Part shown: positions 10,690 through 21,866 of the stretch, in pieces | How positions within the stretch are numbered: the first letter of the stretch is position 1 | Layout of the letters: every line of letters begins with the position of its first letter | Source of the DNA: Daphnia carinata | Taxonomy: Eukaryota; Arthropoda; Branchiopoda; Diplostraca; Daphniidae | Assembly (NCBI RefSeq): GCF_022539665.2 | Contig: NC_081334.1 | Coordinates: 8,464,424-8,528,423, forward strand | Reading direction: 5' to 3' | Length of the DNA stretch: 64,000 nucleotides | Notes under the pieces: generated by a model | Database searches by the model: none | Seen by the model: the letters and a program-made list of their open reading frames with translations, nothing else | Told to the model about the DNA's origin: nothing | Position numbers and translations under genes: made by a program

Positions 10690-11822
10690 TTAAATGCAAA
10701 CTGGCAATTAAGCGGTAGATTTGTACAAACCGTCGGCTCCAGCACACGAGCAAACGAACGCCCTAGTAGATTGAGTTTAGTTAACATTATAAACCGAAAA
10801 AAGAGGAAATCTCAGAATTTTGAGTAGTTCTAGTTAAACGAAATAGTCCGAAGAGCAGTCCAAGATAAAGTGACGATGAAAAATAATTCACTGAATATCA
10901 TTCAAACGTTCGTTTGATAAATTGATTTGTAGATTGACAAGCAGATTGGTAGAGAAAAGAAACTTCCTGAAAACTACTTTAATAGAAATCCACCTCGGAA
11001 AAACAATAGCAGTTAGATCTAGAATCCCCCAAAGATAAGACAACGACAAAACAACTAAAAATTCGCTTGAAGCGAGATTTGGGCGTGATGTGGCGTGATG
11101 TTGGTGACGTACCGTCTGTGTGAGTCAGCTAGCAGGTGTTCATCTGAGTCACCCGTGCTGCGTACATGGTGTTGCAATTGACATGTTTATACTTACTAAT
11201 TAATAAAGATACGATAGAAAAGGAATATAACTTAATGAAACTTTAAAATAACGCGGAATATAAGAGCGTATATTGGCTTCGTTATACCGGTAAAAGACAA
11301 AGCCCAACTCCGAACAGAAGAAGAAAAACTAATACTGAGAGAAGCATAGCTCCTCGAGGAAGAAACCAGTAACTTTTATTAATTTATTTTTATCTGTTCT
11401 ATTTATTAAACAATTTTAGCACTACCCAAACTGGATTTGATAAATCACAACAAATTTCTAAAGCTCACGAAACTAAAAGTATAAAGCTAGAAAATGAAAG
11501 TCACACGCTCCAACGGAACACAAGAAGATTTTGGACCTGACAAATAACAATCAGTAAATTTTAGACTTATCCCAAGCCATAGAAATAAAATGGACAGAAT
11601 TTGAATTACTAAAAAGGGAACAAATAGAACAGGGAAACTTTCTCAAAAAAACACGAAAATAATCAGCATAAACATGAATAAAGTCTAAACCAATCAAACT
11701 CACCAAAACTTTCAACAGAATCAGAACCATGAAGCTGAAAAAAATATCTTCGTTACAATAAACACACCAGTCTTTGGAGGACAGGATAACGGAACTCAAG
11801 CAAAGCCTTGCGACCGCCGCAA
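10690..11822 (+). pseudogene. G2 gag, copy A, degenerate
   Basis: This matches the gag of copy B from its start (the KPSDP region; ~10,690 versus 12,338) through the coiled-coil region (about 11,300-11,822 versus 13,070-13,540). It is riddled with stops. It ends exactly where the LTR of copy B begins, so the capsid and any pol are absent. Confidence 0.75.
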
Positions 11823-11823
11823 G

Positions 11824-12199
11824 TGTGATGAGGCTAACTCCTCAACCTCGCCGCTAGCTGTCAATTGCCAGCACCTCAAACTGCACGTCAACCAGACATG
11901 ACAGTTTCAATTCCATAGCACACAAAGGCACCCCAGCATCACGCCACCATAACGTGATGCATCTAGAGAAATTTTACCGCCACATCCACAGCCACGTCCA
12001 CAACCCACGTCACCATCAACGTCCACAAGGAGAGCTATATCACCTATATAAGACGTGAGCTGCCGACGTATAGTTAAGGAGTTAACACCGTGACTATGTG
12101 CAGTGTTGTAAGATCTTAAACGTGTAAAGTGAATACAGCCGAGTTCATTCTAATATGTGTATTTAATTATTTAAACAATAAGCCTTGATACATATTACA
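11824..12199 (+). repeat. LTR of G2 element, copy B (376 bp)
   Basis: The LTR starts TGTGATGAGGCTAAC, directly after copy A's gag, and ends ...ACATATTACA. TTTGGTGAACGTGTCC follows and supplies a TGG-type primer-binding site. The TG...CA borders, TATA box and following gag agree with a 5' LTR. Confidence 0.8.
12045..12052 (+). promoter_or_regulatory. TATA box in G2 LTR (copy B)
   Basis: TATATAAG lies 147 bp before the LTR end; transcription would begin near 12,075. Confidence 0.6.
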
Positions 12200-12337
12200 T
12201 TTGGTGAACGTGTCCAGTTTTGAACTTCGTTCAAACTTCCTGCCCGGAACCCCGCAGAACAAGCACCACTTAGCCAAGGCATCGGAGACGGTCGTCAGAC
12301 GTCTACGACTCCCCGCAATAAGGGGTAATTCATCTAA

Positions 12338-14647
12338 ATGTCAACTGACAACTTAACGGTAGATCTATACAAACCGTCAGACCCAGTTGATGAGTCATTA
12401 CCTGTAAACGAGCGTCCAAGTAGACTAAGTTTGGTCGACACTAAACGATCAACGCAGAAAGTTTACCCCACATTAGATAGCGAGATCTCGGAAGTTCGGA
12501 TAGTTCCAATAAAACGAACTAGAAGTGCTAAAGACAGCCCAAAGAGAGTGACGAGGAAAAGCAATTAACTAAGTACCAATCAAACGAGAATCTACCCAGC
12601 CAAAATAAAAACAAACAAGTAGAAGAAAGAGATTTCCTCAAAACCGCTTCATTAGGAATCCACCACTCGATAAAGTAATACAAACTAGAATTAGAATCTA
12701 CAAAATACAAGATAGCAACAAAACAGTTAAAAACAAGGTTAAAGGAAAAAGATTTAAAATACAAGCTAATTGCAGAAAAACTAATAGCAGCAGAGACAAA
12801 ATTCCAAATGCTTGAAAATCAAGGTTTTGCATTAATTCACACAACAAACATCCATCAGCAGGCAATAGAATTCCAAGCACAAAATTTAACCCAGCAATTA
12901 GGACAAGCACAAGAAGAAAAATTTAATTTAATCTCCACATTACCAAAAAAGACTGAAGACGTACAGTTATTGGAAATCACTATAAAAAAAGTAGAATCTG
13001 AGCATTCGTCAGTAAAATCCAAGCTAGTATACGAAAAGGCAAGGCTATGAAGCGAAAAAGACAAAATAAAACTTAGGGAAGCACAGCTACTCGAAGAAGG
13101 AACTAGTCTACTAAATAGGTTTACTCCAACCCAAACTGACCCAGATAAATTACAATTGAGTTACAAGGCCCTTGAACTTAAAAGTAGAGAACAAGAAAAA
13201 GAAATCGTAACCCTACAAACAGAACACAAGAAACTAATTCTGGATCAAGCGAAGAAGAATCGAGAAATTTCAGGCTTATCACAAATCTTTGAATTAAAAA
13301 AAGTAGAGCTAGATCTACTAAGTAGGGAACAAGTAGAGCAAAAAGACAACTTATAAAAATTACAGTTAAAAAATAATTAACTAATACAGGAATTAAACGC
13401 CAATCAGTTAAACTCACAAGCCCTTCAACTGAGTCAAACACGTCAAATGGAAGAAAATTACCTATTAGAGACCTCCAACCAATCTTTAGAAAACCTATGA
13501 GGGGAACTCAAGCAAAACCTCGAGATCGCCGCAAACAATTACCAAATTGAAATAGCCCAACACAACCATGCGCTAAGTAGTCCAAAAATTAATTCTTTGG
13601 AAAGTGAAATAAGAAAATTGAAAGAACGCCTACAGTAAGAAAGACAGTCTACTAACAAATTAGAGATCTTAGGAACTGAGAACAATACCCAAAGGTTAAA
13701 TTTAGAAGCATTGATTCGTGGGAACCATGGACTAAGGGAAGAAAGAACAACTAGAGAAGTAGGTATCGACACCACTGGTATGAATGACGACATCCGAGCC
13801 CTAGCAACAGCAATTACCAAGCGACGAAATTCAAAGCATACCAATCTATAGTGGAAACGTAAAAGATCAACAAATAGGAGTATGGTTACGAGACGCAGAA
13901 GCATTAGCAACAGTTCATGAATGGCCCAGGGAATCCATCAAGAAACTTCTAGCCACTCGGCTAAAAGGAACCCCGAGAGAAACATATAGTGAAAGGAGAA
14001 CCGCGTTAAAAGAACATTTAAAGCACCCAGCAGATAGTGCTAAGCAGAAAACGAAATTATTTTCCGTAGAACAGTCTCAAAACCAACCAGTTAGACATTT
14101 TATAGATAAAATTATACGGGCATACAGTGCAATTTATCAAGAAAAAGGAGACGAAGAACATGATCAATGCAGACAACTAACAGCCCTCAAAGATGATATT
14201 CTAATAAAAATTTTGTTAGACGGACTGCTTCCACCAATCCAAACAATAGTTTTCCACAGCAAATATCCCTCCATACCAAATAGGCAAAATTTTACAAAAG
14301 CAGCCCTAGAAGCAGAAGTTATAGCGTACAACACGCAGGCATTACATCCCAAACCCTTGTTCAAACTCGAGACACAAAAACTGGTTAGAGATGTAGAAGC
14401 TGAATTAGAAAAGACACAACGGGAATTAGAAGAATTAAAAAACAGCCTAATGAAAATGAATCAATCAGGTACAAAACCGAATTTGGGGCAAGAATCGACG
14501 TTAAACATTGTCGACACCTATCGACAAGGTAGGAACCCATCCAGATACAATAGCGTTAAATGGGAGGACAGCCAGCCATGTATGGATAGCTCATACAATA
14601 GGAATCGACAAGATCGGTCATACAAGCAAGATCGAGATAGATACTAT
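12338..14647 (+). pseudogene. G2 gag, copy B: coiled coil plus Ty3-like capsid
   Basis: The ATG at 12,338 opens MSTDNLTVDLYKPSDP. A basic segment follows, then a long Glu/Lys/Gln/Leu-rich coiled coil (12,700-13,650; open pieces 12,808-13,050 and 13,156-13,356). A capsid-like region (13,830-14,400) follows, with WLRDAEALATVHEWP and a LPPIQTIVF block in the frame at 14,213-14,668. A second short coiled coil and a Ser/Arg-rich tail come last. Stops at ~13,048, 13,354, 13,500 and 13,638 break it. Where a zinc knuckle should start (~14,645) the LTR of another element is inserted. The layout is that of a Ty3/Gypsy-type Gag with an unusually long N-terminal coiled coil. Confidence 0.75.
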
Positions 14648-14847
14648 TGTAACGAGCCCAAAGGCTAACAAAAGGAAACCCCGCCTCTCACACCCCTCAA
14701 ACATTTAACAAGTAAAGGTGAATGTAATCCCTCTTTTTACTTTGATATTTGCGTCTTGTCTTAGTATGAATACCGTATGCTTGTACCATGTAATTCGGTA
14801 TTGTTTTGGCAACTCACTTGAAATACACGTGAGTTGAAACATTTACA
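14648..14847 (+). repeat. LTR of G3 element (200 bp), 5' copy
   Basis: It begins TGTAACGAGCCCAAAGGC and ends ...CATTTACA. The same LTR occurs on the minus strand at 28,983-29,131, where it follows a polypurine tract. This confirms the left border. A weak TATA-like TATGAATACC is at ~14,765. Confidence 0.82.
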
Positions 14848-14849
14848 AT

Positions 14850-14867
14850 TGGAGGTCCCAGCGAGAC
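14850..14867 (+). promoter_or_regulatory. Primer-binding site, tRNA-Gln type (G3)
   Basis: TGGAGGTCCCAGCGAGAC begins two bases after the LTR. It is complementary to a tRNA 3' end of the form ...TCTCGCTGGGACCTCCA, which fits arthropod tRNA-Gln. Reverse transcription would start here. Confidence 0.7.
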
Positions 14868-15770
14868 TCACACTTGTTGTCCAATAAGAAGTTTCTTACC
14901 CGTACCTTATTTCAGTGTTCTGCTCTACACTTCCCCGAAAAGTCTTCAAAACTCTACCAAATCAAGGAACACCGCCGAAGGTAAGCGAATGCCGTTTGAT
15001 TATCTTACACTAGAGCCTACAGGTAAGGAGAATACTTTTTACCCAAACGTTGTTGACGAACTATCCCCCCCTAGTACCCTGTACTAACCAAATCAGACAC
15101 AACCAACCAAAATCCCAACGGTCTCCGGGAAATTTTTTTGGACCACTGGAAAATTCTCGTGGACTTGGAAGTTGGAATTTGAACAAAATTCAGAAGAAAC
15201 AAACCCTACCAAACCATTCCGACAAAAACAAATATCCAACAAATAGAGACAAAGAAACAAGATGTTAGCAAAGAGGCGCTCAACGCATTGCAATTGTATT
15301 CTTATTCGTTATTAGAACAAACGTTACAAGTACCAAATGGTATAACAGCAGAAACTAATGCAAACATCGCAAAGACACTTCAAGACCACGTAGAGGTTCT
15401 CGATGCAAACAACGAAAACCTTGACAGTTTACTACAGCAGATAAACATTGTACAAGATAAAGAAAGAGAATTCCTGTTCGGCACCATAAATGTTTTGCAA
15501 AAAGAAGTAGTACTTGCGCAGATTGAAGAGAAAAAACATTCGTTTAACCTCAACTCCGAGCTACAGAGTTTGCGAAAACAGCTAGATAGCAACAAGAAAA
15601 AGGCAAGGAGTTCCAAAGACACCTTAAGTACTTCCCTTAAGCAACTCCAAGAAAGTAACGAAGCACTCAAGAATACTCGAAAAAGCTCACACCCGAATAA
15701 GCGTCTTTCTTCTTGGTATTATCTGGACGACAAATTATATTGAAAAAATCAATAATGAATGATCAACCAT
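14868..15770 (+). pseudogene. G3 leader and N-terminal coiled-coil gag, truncated
   Basis: After a ~180-bp leader, short frames start at 15,050 and 15,288. The second (151 residues, 15,288-15,743) is a continuous coiled coil rich in Leu, Gln, Glu and Lys (e.g. LDSLLQQINIVQDKEREFLF). It reads like the N-terminal part of Gag in the other LTR elements here. It ends at the border of a terminal-inverted-repeat element at 15,781, so capsid and pol are missing. Confidence 0.65.
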
Positions 15771-15779
15771 GAAATGAGA

Positions 15780-16960
15780 AGGGGAGACCGGACCCATCTT
15801 GGACGCCGTACCAAGTTGTACATTGCCACGAAAAATATAAGTTGTAATAATAAAAATATTATATTTACCCATTTTGTTTGAAACAGGTTTTTTAAAATAG
15901 TGTAAAAGTTTGGGTCTCGTGTCTTAATTATTTAGTGAGTTATTAAATAAACAAAAAAATGAGAAAAAGTCTGTATTTGTTTGGTTCCTTATCGGTGATT
16001 TTTTCCTACGTTATCTTACAATTATTTGTTTATAAGTAATGGCAGTAAGTAGAGCAGAGGTTTTTTAAATAATATTTGAAAGTCAAAATAATTTTAGTCA
16101 TTCAACTTTAAACACATCAGATTTCCTGCGAAAACTTTTTGGGGCCAAATTGTACAGACGGCATGGGTGATATTGGACACGAAATGGGCGTGCAAGGAAG
16201 GAGTTAAGTTAAAGCGCGAAAGTTTAAAATGTTTCAATTTAACGGAACATTTACAATATAACTAAAGCTTATTTATATTTTTTATCTAAATAAAAAAAAT
16301 TATCGAAATGTGTTGGCTCCACCTCCTATGTCTTCCCTATCAGTAAAATGAAAATATTTCAGAGATAACAAAAGTCTTTTATTTCATGTAATATCTTATT
16401 AAGACATTTAAATTGTTCCCTAATTTAATAGCAATAAGTCCAAATAAAAGTCAAATGTTAAACCAATTCATTCTACCTATTTTGACCCCGTGCAAAGTCA
16501 CCCCGGCTCGGTCTAAACTCCAGTGTATTGGATTTTAACAAATAAAATCCTTAAATCAAATCAAATCCAAATCACATCATTTGCGGATGTGGATTAAATT
16601 GGATTTTATTGGTTAGGTAAGTTAAAGTTAGCTTGGGTTAGTTTAGGTTAGGTTACTGAAGGACTTTTGCTGTTTTGAATGATTCAAAAATCCAATGCAA
16701 ATCCGCAAAAAATTGGATTTGCTTCGGATTTTTTGTTTTTTGCGGATTTGATTGGCCAAAATCCAATACACTGCTTAACTCACCGAAAAATATAAATCGT
16801 AATAAATTGTAAAAAAAATTCCATTACATCGCTGAAAAAAATTCAGGGGTGGAGGAAAAGTTGTAAATTCATTTTTAACAAATTTTGCGAATTTTGCGTA
16901 AGTGGGATGGTAAATAATGGGGTAAAACCGAAACTGTCCAAGATAGGTCCGGTCTCCCCT
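15780..16960. mobile_element. TIR element (~1.18 kb), non-autonomous, with nested MITE
   Basis: AGGGGAGACCGGACCCATCTTGGAC at 15,780 is repeated inverted at 16,936-16,960 (GTCCAAGATAGGTCCGGTCTCCCCT), giving a ~25-bp terminal inverted repeat with one mismatch. The inside is AT-rich with no coding frame. I could not find a clear target duplication, so the superfamily is open. A hAT-type MITE sits at 16,521-16,773 inside it. Confidence 0.65.
16521..16773. mobile_element. hAT-type MITE (253 bp) with 8-bp target duplication
   Basis: The ends are CAGTGTATTGGATTTT and its exact inverse AAAATCCAATACACTG. Flanks are CTAAACTC (16,513-16,520) and CTTAACTC (16,774-16,781), an 8-bp duplication with one mismatch. 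CAGTG...CACTG ends and 8-bp duplications are the hAT signature. No coding capacity. Confidence 0.82.
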
Positions 16961-17089
16961 ACTGTTGCAACCCATGGGTCGTCATTGCTTTCATAAAATT
17001 AAAAAATTCTCTACCATCCATAGTTTTTCTTGATTGCATTCCGCCCAACCCTGTTTCCGTGATCGACAAGGAAAAACTTCTCCACTTTA

Positions 17090-17200
17090 TTACAACGTAC
17101 CTATTACCCCACGTGGGGATTGAACCTTAGGTTTGTTTTTCGAATAGTATCGTAATCCAGTTTGCTACCTAGTAGCCTACTCTTCTACGGATTCCGCTTT
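17090..17200 (-). other. tRNA-like relic beside the pgant pseudogene (copy A)
   Basis: On the minus strand GGTTCAATCCC is a good B box and TACTAGGTAGCAAACTGG resembles an A box region. The same block occurs beside pgant copy B at ~33,915-34,000. It could be the head of a tRNA-derived SINE. Confidence 0.4.
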
Positions 17201-17504
17201 GCAGAGTTCCTCGACTGTACAATGTCGCATGCTTATGTGTTAATAAGTGTTCCGCACAATTTTTTTCGATTTGATCGATTTTTAAACACACAACGTTGCT
17301 TTTACCCCATTTATTTGCGGAATTTATACCCTATTATTGCCGAATCCAAATCATTGTGCGTAGCACTTTCAATCCGGTTGAGTGTACAGGTGTCAATATA
17401 TCGTAGTGCCTCTCGCACGATTCAACCTACTTGCTAGTGACCGAATTCCTTTGAACAGGGCACTACCTGATATTAGATAGCCACAGTGCAAAGTGCTCAC
17501 TTAC

Positions 17505-18216
17505 TATGTCAATGAACTTCACACTACTTCAGTTATAATTGTTTTTCATAATGAGGCATGGAGTACTCTGGTGAGAACAGTTCACTCTGTTACGAATCGA
17601 TCACCAGTTAAGGTGTTATGAAAGATTATTCTTGTAGATTATGCAAGCAACGGAATTTGTCTAGGGAAGCTACTGGATGATCATATTAGCAAACAACCTG
17701 CAACAGTTATGGTCTTACGATCAGGCAAGAGAATTGGCCTGATACGAGCTAGACTCATGGGAGCTCGCAAGGCCACTGGCGATGTGCTAAAGTTTCTAGA
17801 TGCTCACTGCGCAACTACTGTTGGATGGCTTGAGCAACTTCTATAGCGTATAAAAATGAACCCAAACTCAGCCGCACGTCCAATAATTGACATTATTAGC
17901 GATGGCCGCGTTGCCCTCTTACGAAGTTTCGAACTTCACCACGGAGGTATGTCCTGCAATCTGCACTTTCGATGGTTTGGTGCATCGGAAGACATAATGT
18001 CGACGTGGGAACAAGGCCATTCCTTTCACGACTCAAGTGATGACAGGCGGATTATTTGCAATTGGCAGAGATTATTTTTGAAAAGATTGGAACATGCGAC
18101 GACCAGATGATTAGGGTGGTGAGAACATTGAAATGTCTTTTTGAATTGGCAGTGTAGTGGTCGAGTAGAAACTTCCCCATGTAGCCATGTCGCTCACGTA
18201 TTCCAGAAATCGAGTC
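17505..18216 (+). pseudogene. Polypeptide GalNAc-transferase (pgant) pseudogene, copy A, first part
   Basis: The frame encodes [20 protein letters not shown], then a block with ASNG and GLIRARLMGARKATG. Next come FLDAHCATTVGWLEQLL, which includes the D-x-H metal-binding motif of family GT27, and then IIDIISD. It continues through LHFRWFG and a block equivalent to the GLFAI-DYFW region, up to CSHVAHV and SPYT. Functional enzymes start mucin-type O-glycans in the Golgi. Here there are stops at about 17,618 and 17,845 and frameshifts after 18,100. There are no introns in the preserved part. The gene is cut at 18,224 by a hAT transposon and continues at 21,867. Confidence 0.88.
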
Positions 18217-18236
18217 CTTACACCCAGGGTTGGAAG

Positions 18237-18345
18237 CGGTACATTAAAAAAGTACCGTTACCGCGGTAGCGGTACTTCAATTTTCGTAAAAGGCAGCGCG
18301 GTAAATTTTTTCCAAGTACCGCGCGGTAACGGTAACGGTAAAAAA
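18237..18345. repeat. hAT left subterminal repeats
   Basis: Repeated ACCGTTACCG/CGGTAACGGTA and GCGGTA words cluster within 120 bp of the left end. Such arrays are known binding sites for hAT transposases' BED fingers; binding is inferred here. Confidence 0.65.
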
Positions 18346-18405
18346 CGAATTTGCAAAAATACGATAAAACTTCATGAAAATCGCTGCTGTATTGATGTGA
18401 TCACA

Positions 18406-21400
18406 TTACAAAGAATTATTGGCCCTTAAAAACAACATTTTTTCAAAGTTTTCGTCTGAAAGACGATTTCTTGTTTGCCGAAAAATAGTTCCAGCTACGC
18501 TGAAAAGTCGCTCGACGGAAGCAGAAGAGGGTAGGGCAGTATTATATTTCAAATACATCTCTTTAATGGACGGATATTTCCTAAGACTGGAAATTGTTGT
18601 CGAAGGATCCCCCATGAAGGCTACGGCCTCGTTGTAAGAATGTTTTACGTTTGTGGTGGTCAAAGAGCGGAAGAAATCTTTTTTTCTTGTCGGACTAAGT
18701 AAGTCGTTTTCTTCACTTTGATCTGACAGCAAAGGCGACCTTTAAATGAAAATTTAAGTTAGATAGACAAAAATATTGTTGAATTTTATAAAGAATATAT
18801 TTACCTGTTTGCGCTGATTGTACTGGCGGTGACAGCAAAAGTTTCATGATGAGCAAGCAATTTGTCCATAAAGTACGATTTGTCTTCCTCTCTCACCCAT
18901 GACATTTTAAATTTAGGGTGTAAAATAGCAGCTAGGATGTGGTCATCGTCCTGGAAGCAGGTATTAAATCTTATGGTTACAGCTGCTATTATTTCCGTAA
19001 TATAGGACTTGCAGTGAACAATGCCAGGCTTTCGCTTTAACTCCAACAATTTGTTTTTCAAAATCGTCAATGCTGGTAGCAAATATCCCATTGAAACGTT
19101 GCGATCAGCCTGAAGGGCGTCTAATGCGTCTGCCAGTGGTCGCATGATTTTGACAAATTCCTTAACATATTCTTCTTCTGCTGGACGGAAATAGGGAATA
19201 TTGAAGTGTTCAAATACTTCTTTTAATTCTTGCTTCTTGTTGTGGATGAAGTATTTTATGCGTTCAACAGCGTCGAAAAATGAATTCCAACGGGTCTCAT
19301 TATGGACTACAAACAACAATTTGAGTTTTGCCTGGATGACATCCGATGCTTTTGTACTTCGATTTTGCTTTATCCACAGCATCTTCATTTTTAGTTCTGC
19401 AGAGTCTTTCAGTTTTTTTAAAGCAGGCTCCATGTTTTCGAAGACATCTTTGTTCGCGATGAGATTCAAAGAATGGGATGCGCATCTGCGATGAGTCCGA
19501 AGAGAATAGAAATCTTGGGCATTGTCTTTGATATCCAAAGTTTTCGTTAACGGCAAAAAACGAAATTGGGCGTCGTCTTCATTGACTGCATTAAAGTTTC
19601 GAAAACGTTGGCATCTGCTGAAGCATCAGAAGGCAAACGTTCTGCTGTAGAATATCAGGATAACAAAAAGTTATTACTATGCATCAATGGGTTTAACACT
19701 ATGTATCAAAACTTACCAATATCCTCGTTTTCGACATCACTTTCTGAGAAATCTGATTCCATTTCCTCAAGAATCTTCACGAGAGAGGCGTTTTCATAGG
19801 GCTGCCTATAGATGCAACCAGCTTTTGGCGAACACTTAGCTGGTCCTTGATCAGATTCAGAAGCTACATCCACCGAAGCTGTTGTATTTATTGATGGCAC
19901 TTTCACGGAAAACAACCTAAAGGCTTTGACAAAATTGCTTCCGTTGTCAGTGACAGTAGCGACGACTTTTGACGTTATGTCATATTCTTCATAAATGGAC
20001 TCCATCAGTCTGGCGAGAAGGTCATAATCACACTTACCTTGAACTCTGCGAATTGCAAGGCAATAGGATTCTCGCTTAAAGTCTTCAGAAATCCAATGTA
20101 TAGTCATTCCCAAAAAGCTCTTTCGTCGGGACGACCAGCAGTCAGCAGTAGTACAGAGCCATTTTGCTTGATTCAGTTTTTCCTTTAGCTTCATCTTCTT
20201 CTTTTCGAAGGAAATACTCATCACTTTCCTATAGTATCCTCTACTTTTGACTTGAAGACGAGGGCATAGTCTGCGCAAGAAAAGCCTAAATTCCGGTCGT
20301 TCAGTGTGATACACCGGTAAAACAGCGTCACAGAGATATTCCTACCAAGCAGATGTAATTAAGTTTAATTAAAGAAAAAAAAATAATGAAAGCTTACCAC
20401 AATATAGTTGTCAAACATTTCTTGCGTTAAAATGCGTGGGTAGCCACTAAACGATAGCTTTGTTTGGGTTTGTTCTGATGTTGCTGCAGTTGCATGCGTT
20501 TTCTGTAGTGAACAACTTCGTTTCCCTTTGACACTGGCACTGTCAATTTCTTTGTAAAGAATATTGAAGTTTTCAAGATCTTCTTTAATGTGCTTGATTG
20601 AAACGTGTTTTCTGATGTTGCCTCTTGAATTGTTCACTGCTGATAGTGCCTTTGGCTTAATTTTGCATTGTCCAATAAGGCATTCATAGTATGAAGTCCC
20701 CTTTCTCTTGCCTGGTCCAACATATTTTATTAGCGTTTCAGGGTAGAGCATGATGCGTATGTCACCATCTAAAGTGAACTTAAATTGATAATGTAAATTA
20801 ATTTTATTGGTTTTAAGTTTTTTCCATGTTTGAATTTCTCACCTTTTCCTTTTTCCTTTGGTCGTGTAGCACTAGTCTTCGCCTCACTAATGCTGGTGGA
20901 TATGTCGAGAGATGGTTCAATGACAATATCCATACTTAAATCTTCTTCGGATATGTGATTATCATCAGTGGGAAATTCAAAATTACCTGTTTAGAATAGA
21001 AAAATTTCATTAATAATAAGATAAACCAGCCAATCATACTCTCAAACACTATAATAACTTGAAGTACACCCATATAATAGCAAGATTTTCTTACAATACG
21101 GTATTGATGGGCTGCAATACTTCAAAACATTGAACGCTGCTGCAGTAGCAGCTATAACACACTCCTAGTATTAGCCTAAAGAACCTAGCAAAATTAAGAA
21201 TTAAACTTTTGAAGGGTACCTGAGGTAGAATCTGTCCAACATTTAGAGGTATTTGATTCATCGGGGTCCTTCAAACCCTGCGAGCAGCTTTGGACAAAGC
21301 TTACTTCTTCACTCTCCAATTCCTCTGTGGATGAAGACCCTGTGTGGAGAAAAGCATCATGTACTATGTAAGGAAGAAGATAAAGTACGTTATTAGCTGG

Positions 21401-21610
21401 TAATACTTTACCTTTATCGGGAGAAGCGTTAATACTAATATCATTTATGACTTTACCTCGCCGATTGGGAGCCAAACGAGGCTTCATAAGCAATTCATTA
21501 CCCGACTGGGATTTAGATTTCCTGAAAATCACATAATACAAGATCATACCACTTACTTGATCAAGGAAACCAAATTACCTTTCAGATTGACGTTTTGGGC
21601 TTGGTGCCAT
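18406..21610 (-). CDS. hAT transposase, eight exons, 838 residues, intact
   Basis: Exons on the minus strand: 21,610-21,579; 21,521-21,412; 21,339-21,220; 20,986-20,843; 20,768-20,398; 20,341-19,717; 19,585-18,805; 18,739-18,406. All introns have GT/AG borders and keep phase. The sum is 2,517 nt, an exact multiple of three. A BED-type zinc finger (C-x-x-x-x-x-C ... H-x4-H around YYECLIGQCK and RKHVSIKH) is in exon 5. The catalytic core has Asp in TTADCWSS and Asp in TDNGSNF (exon 6). The conserved RCASHSLNLI and NETRWNS blocks are in exon 7. The C-terminal dimerisation domain has Glu in SASVERLFSVAG (exon 8). The usual catalytic D, D, E are all kept. The start is the only ATG giving phase through exon 1 (MAPSPKRQSER). 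The intron between exons 6 and 7 has a weak acceptor and is the least certain. Confidence 0.9.
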
Positions 21611-21753
21611 AATGTATTCTTGCGATTATTGACTCTTACACCAATGAAACTGATTCTGCCTGAATCTGAAACAACACGCTTTGAAATATTAACCTAAAAT
21701 GCAGTCTGCTACAAAAAGGAATAGATTAATAAACGCATCGCTAGATGGCGTAA

Positions 21754-21850
21754 AAGTACCGTTACCGTTTTTTTTTTATTTTGCACTGGCGGTAACGGTA
21801 GCGGTAATGTTAAAAAACAAATACCGCGGTATTTTTTTAACGCGGTAGTC
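21754..21850. repeat. hAT right subterminal repeats
   Basis: TACCGTTACCG, GGCGGTAACGGTAGCGGTAA and TACCGCGGTA lie within ~100 bp of the right end, mirroring the left array. Confidence 0.65.
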
Positions 21851-21866
21851 CAACCCTGCTTACACC

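Larger units (their letters stand above)
18225..21858 (-). mobile_element. Complete autonomous hAT transposon (3,634 bp)
   Basis: The element is bounded by CAGGGTTGGA and TCCAACCCTG and flanked by an exact 8-bp target duplication CTTACACC (18,217-18,224 and 21,859-21,866). Both subterminal regions are packed with GGTAACGG/CCGTTACC words (18,237-18,345 and 21,754-21,850), probable transposase-binding sites. The inside holds one eight-exon transposase gene on the minus strand with no stop or frame break. Exact duplication and intact gene indicate recent insertion. It interrupts pgant copy A. Confidence 0.93.

Noticed and set aside
16500-16780. Host intron or promoter element with GGATTT repeats
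   Set aside because: Explained by the hAT-type MITE with inverted ends and 8-bp duplication.
19201-19494. Plus-strand ORF inside the hAT transposase
   Set aside because: Antisense to exon 7 of the transposase, which explains the open frame.
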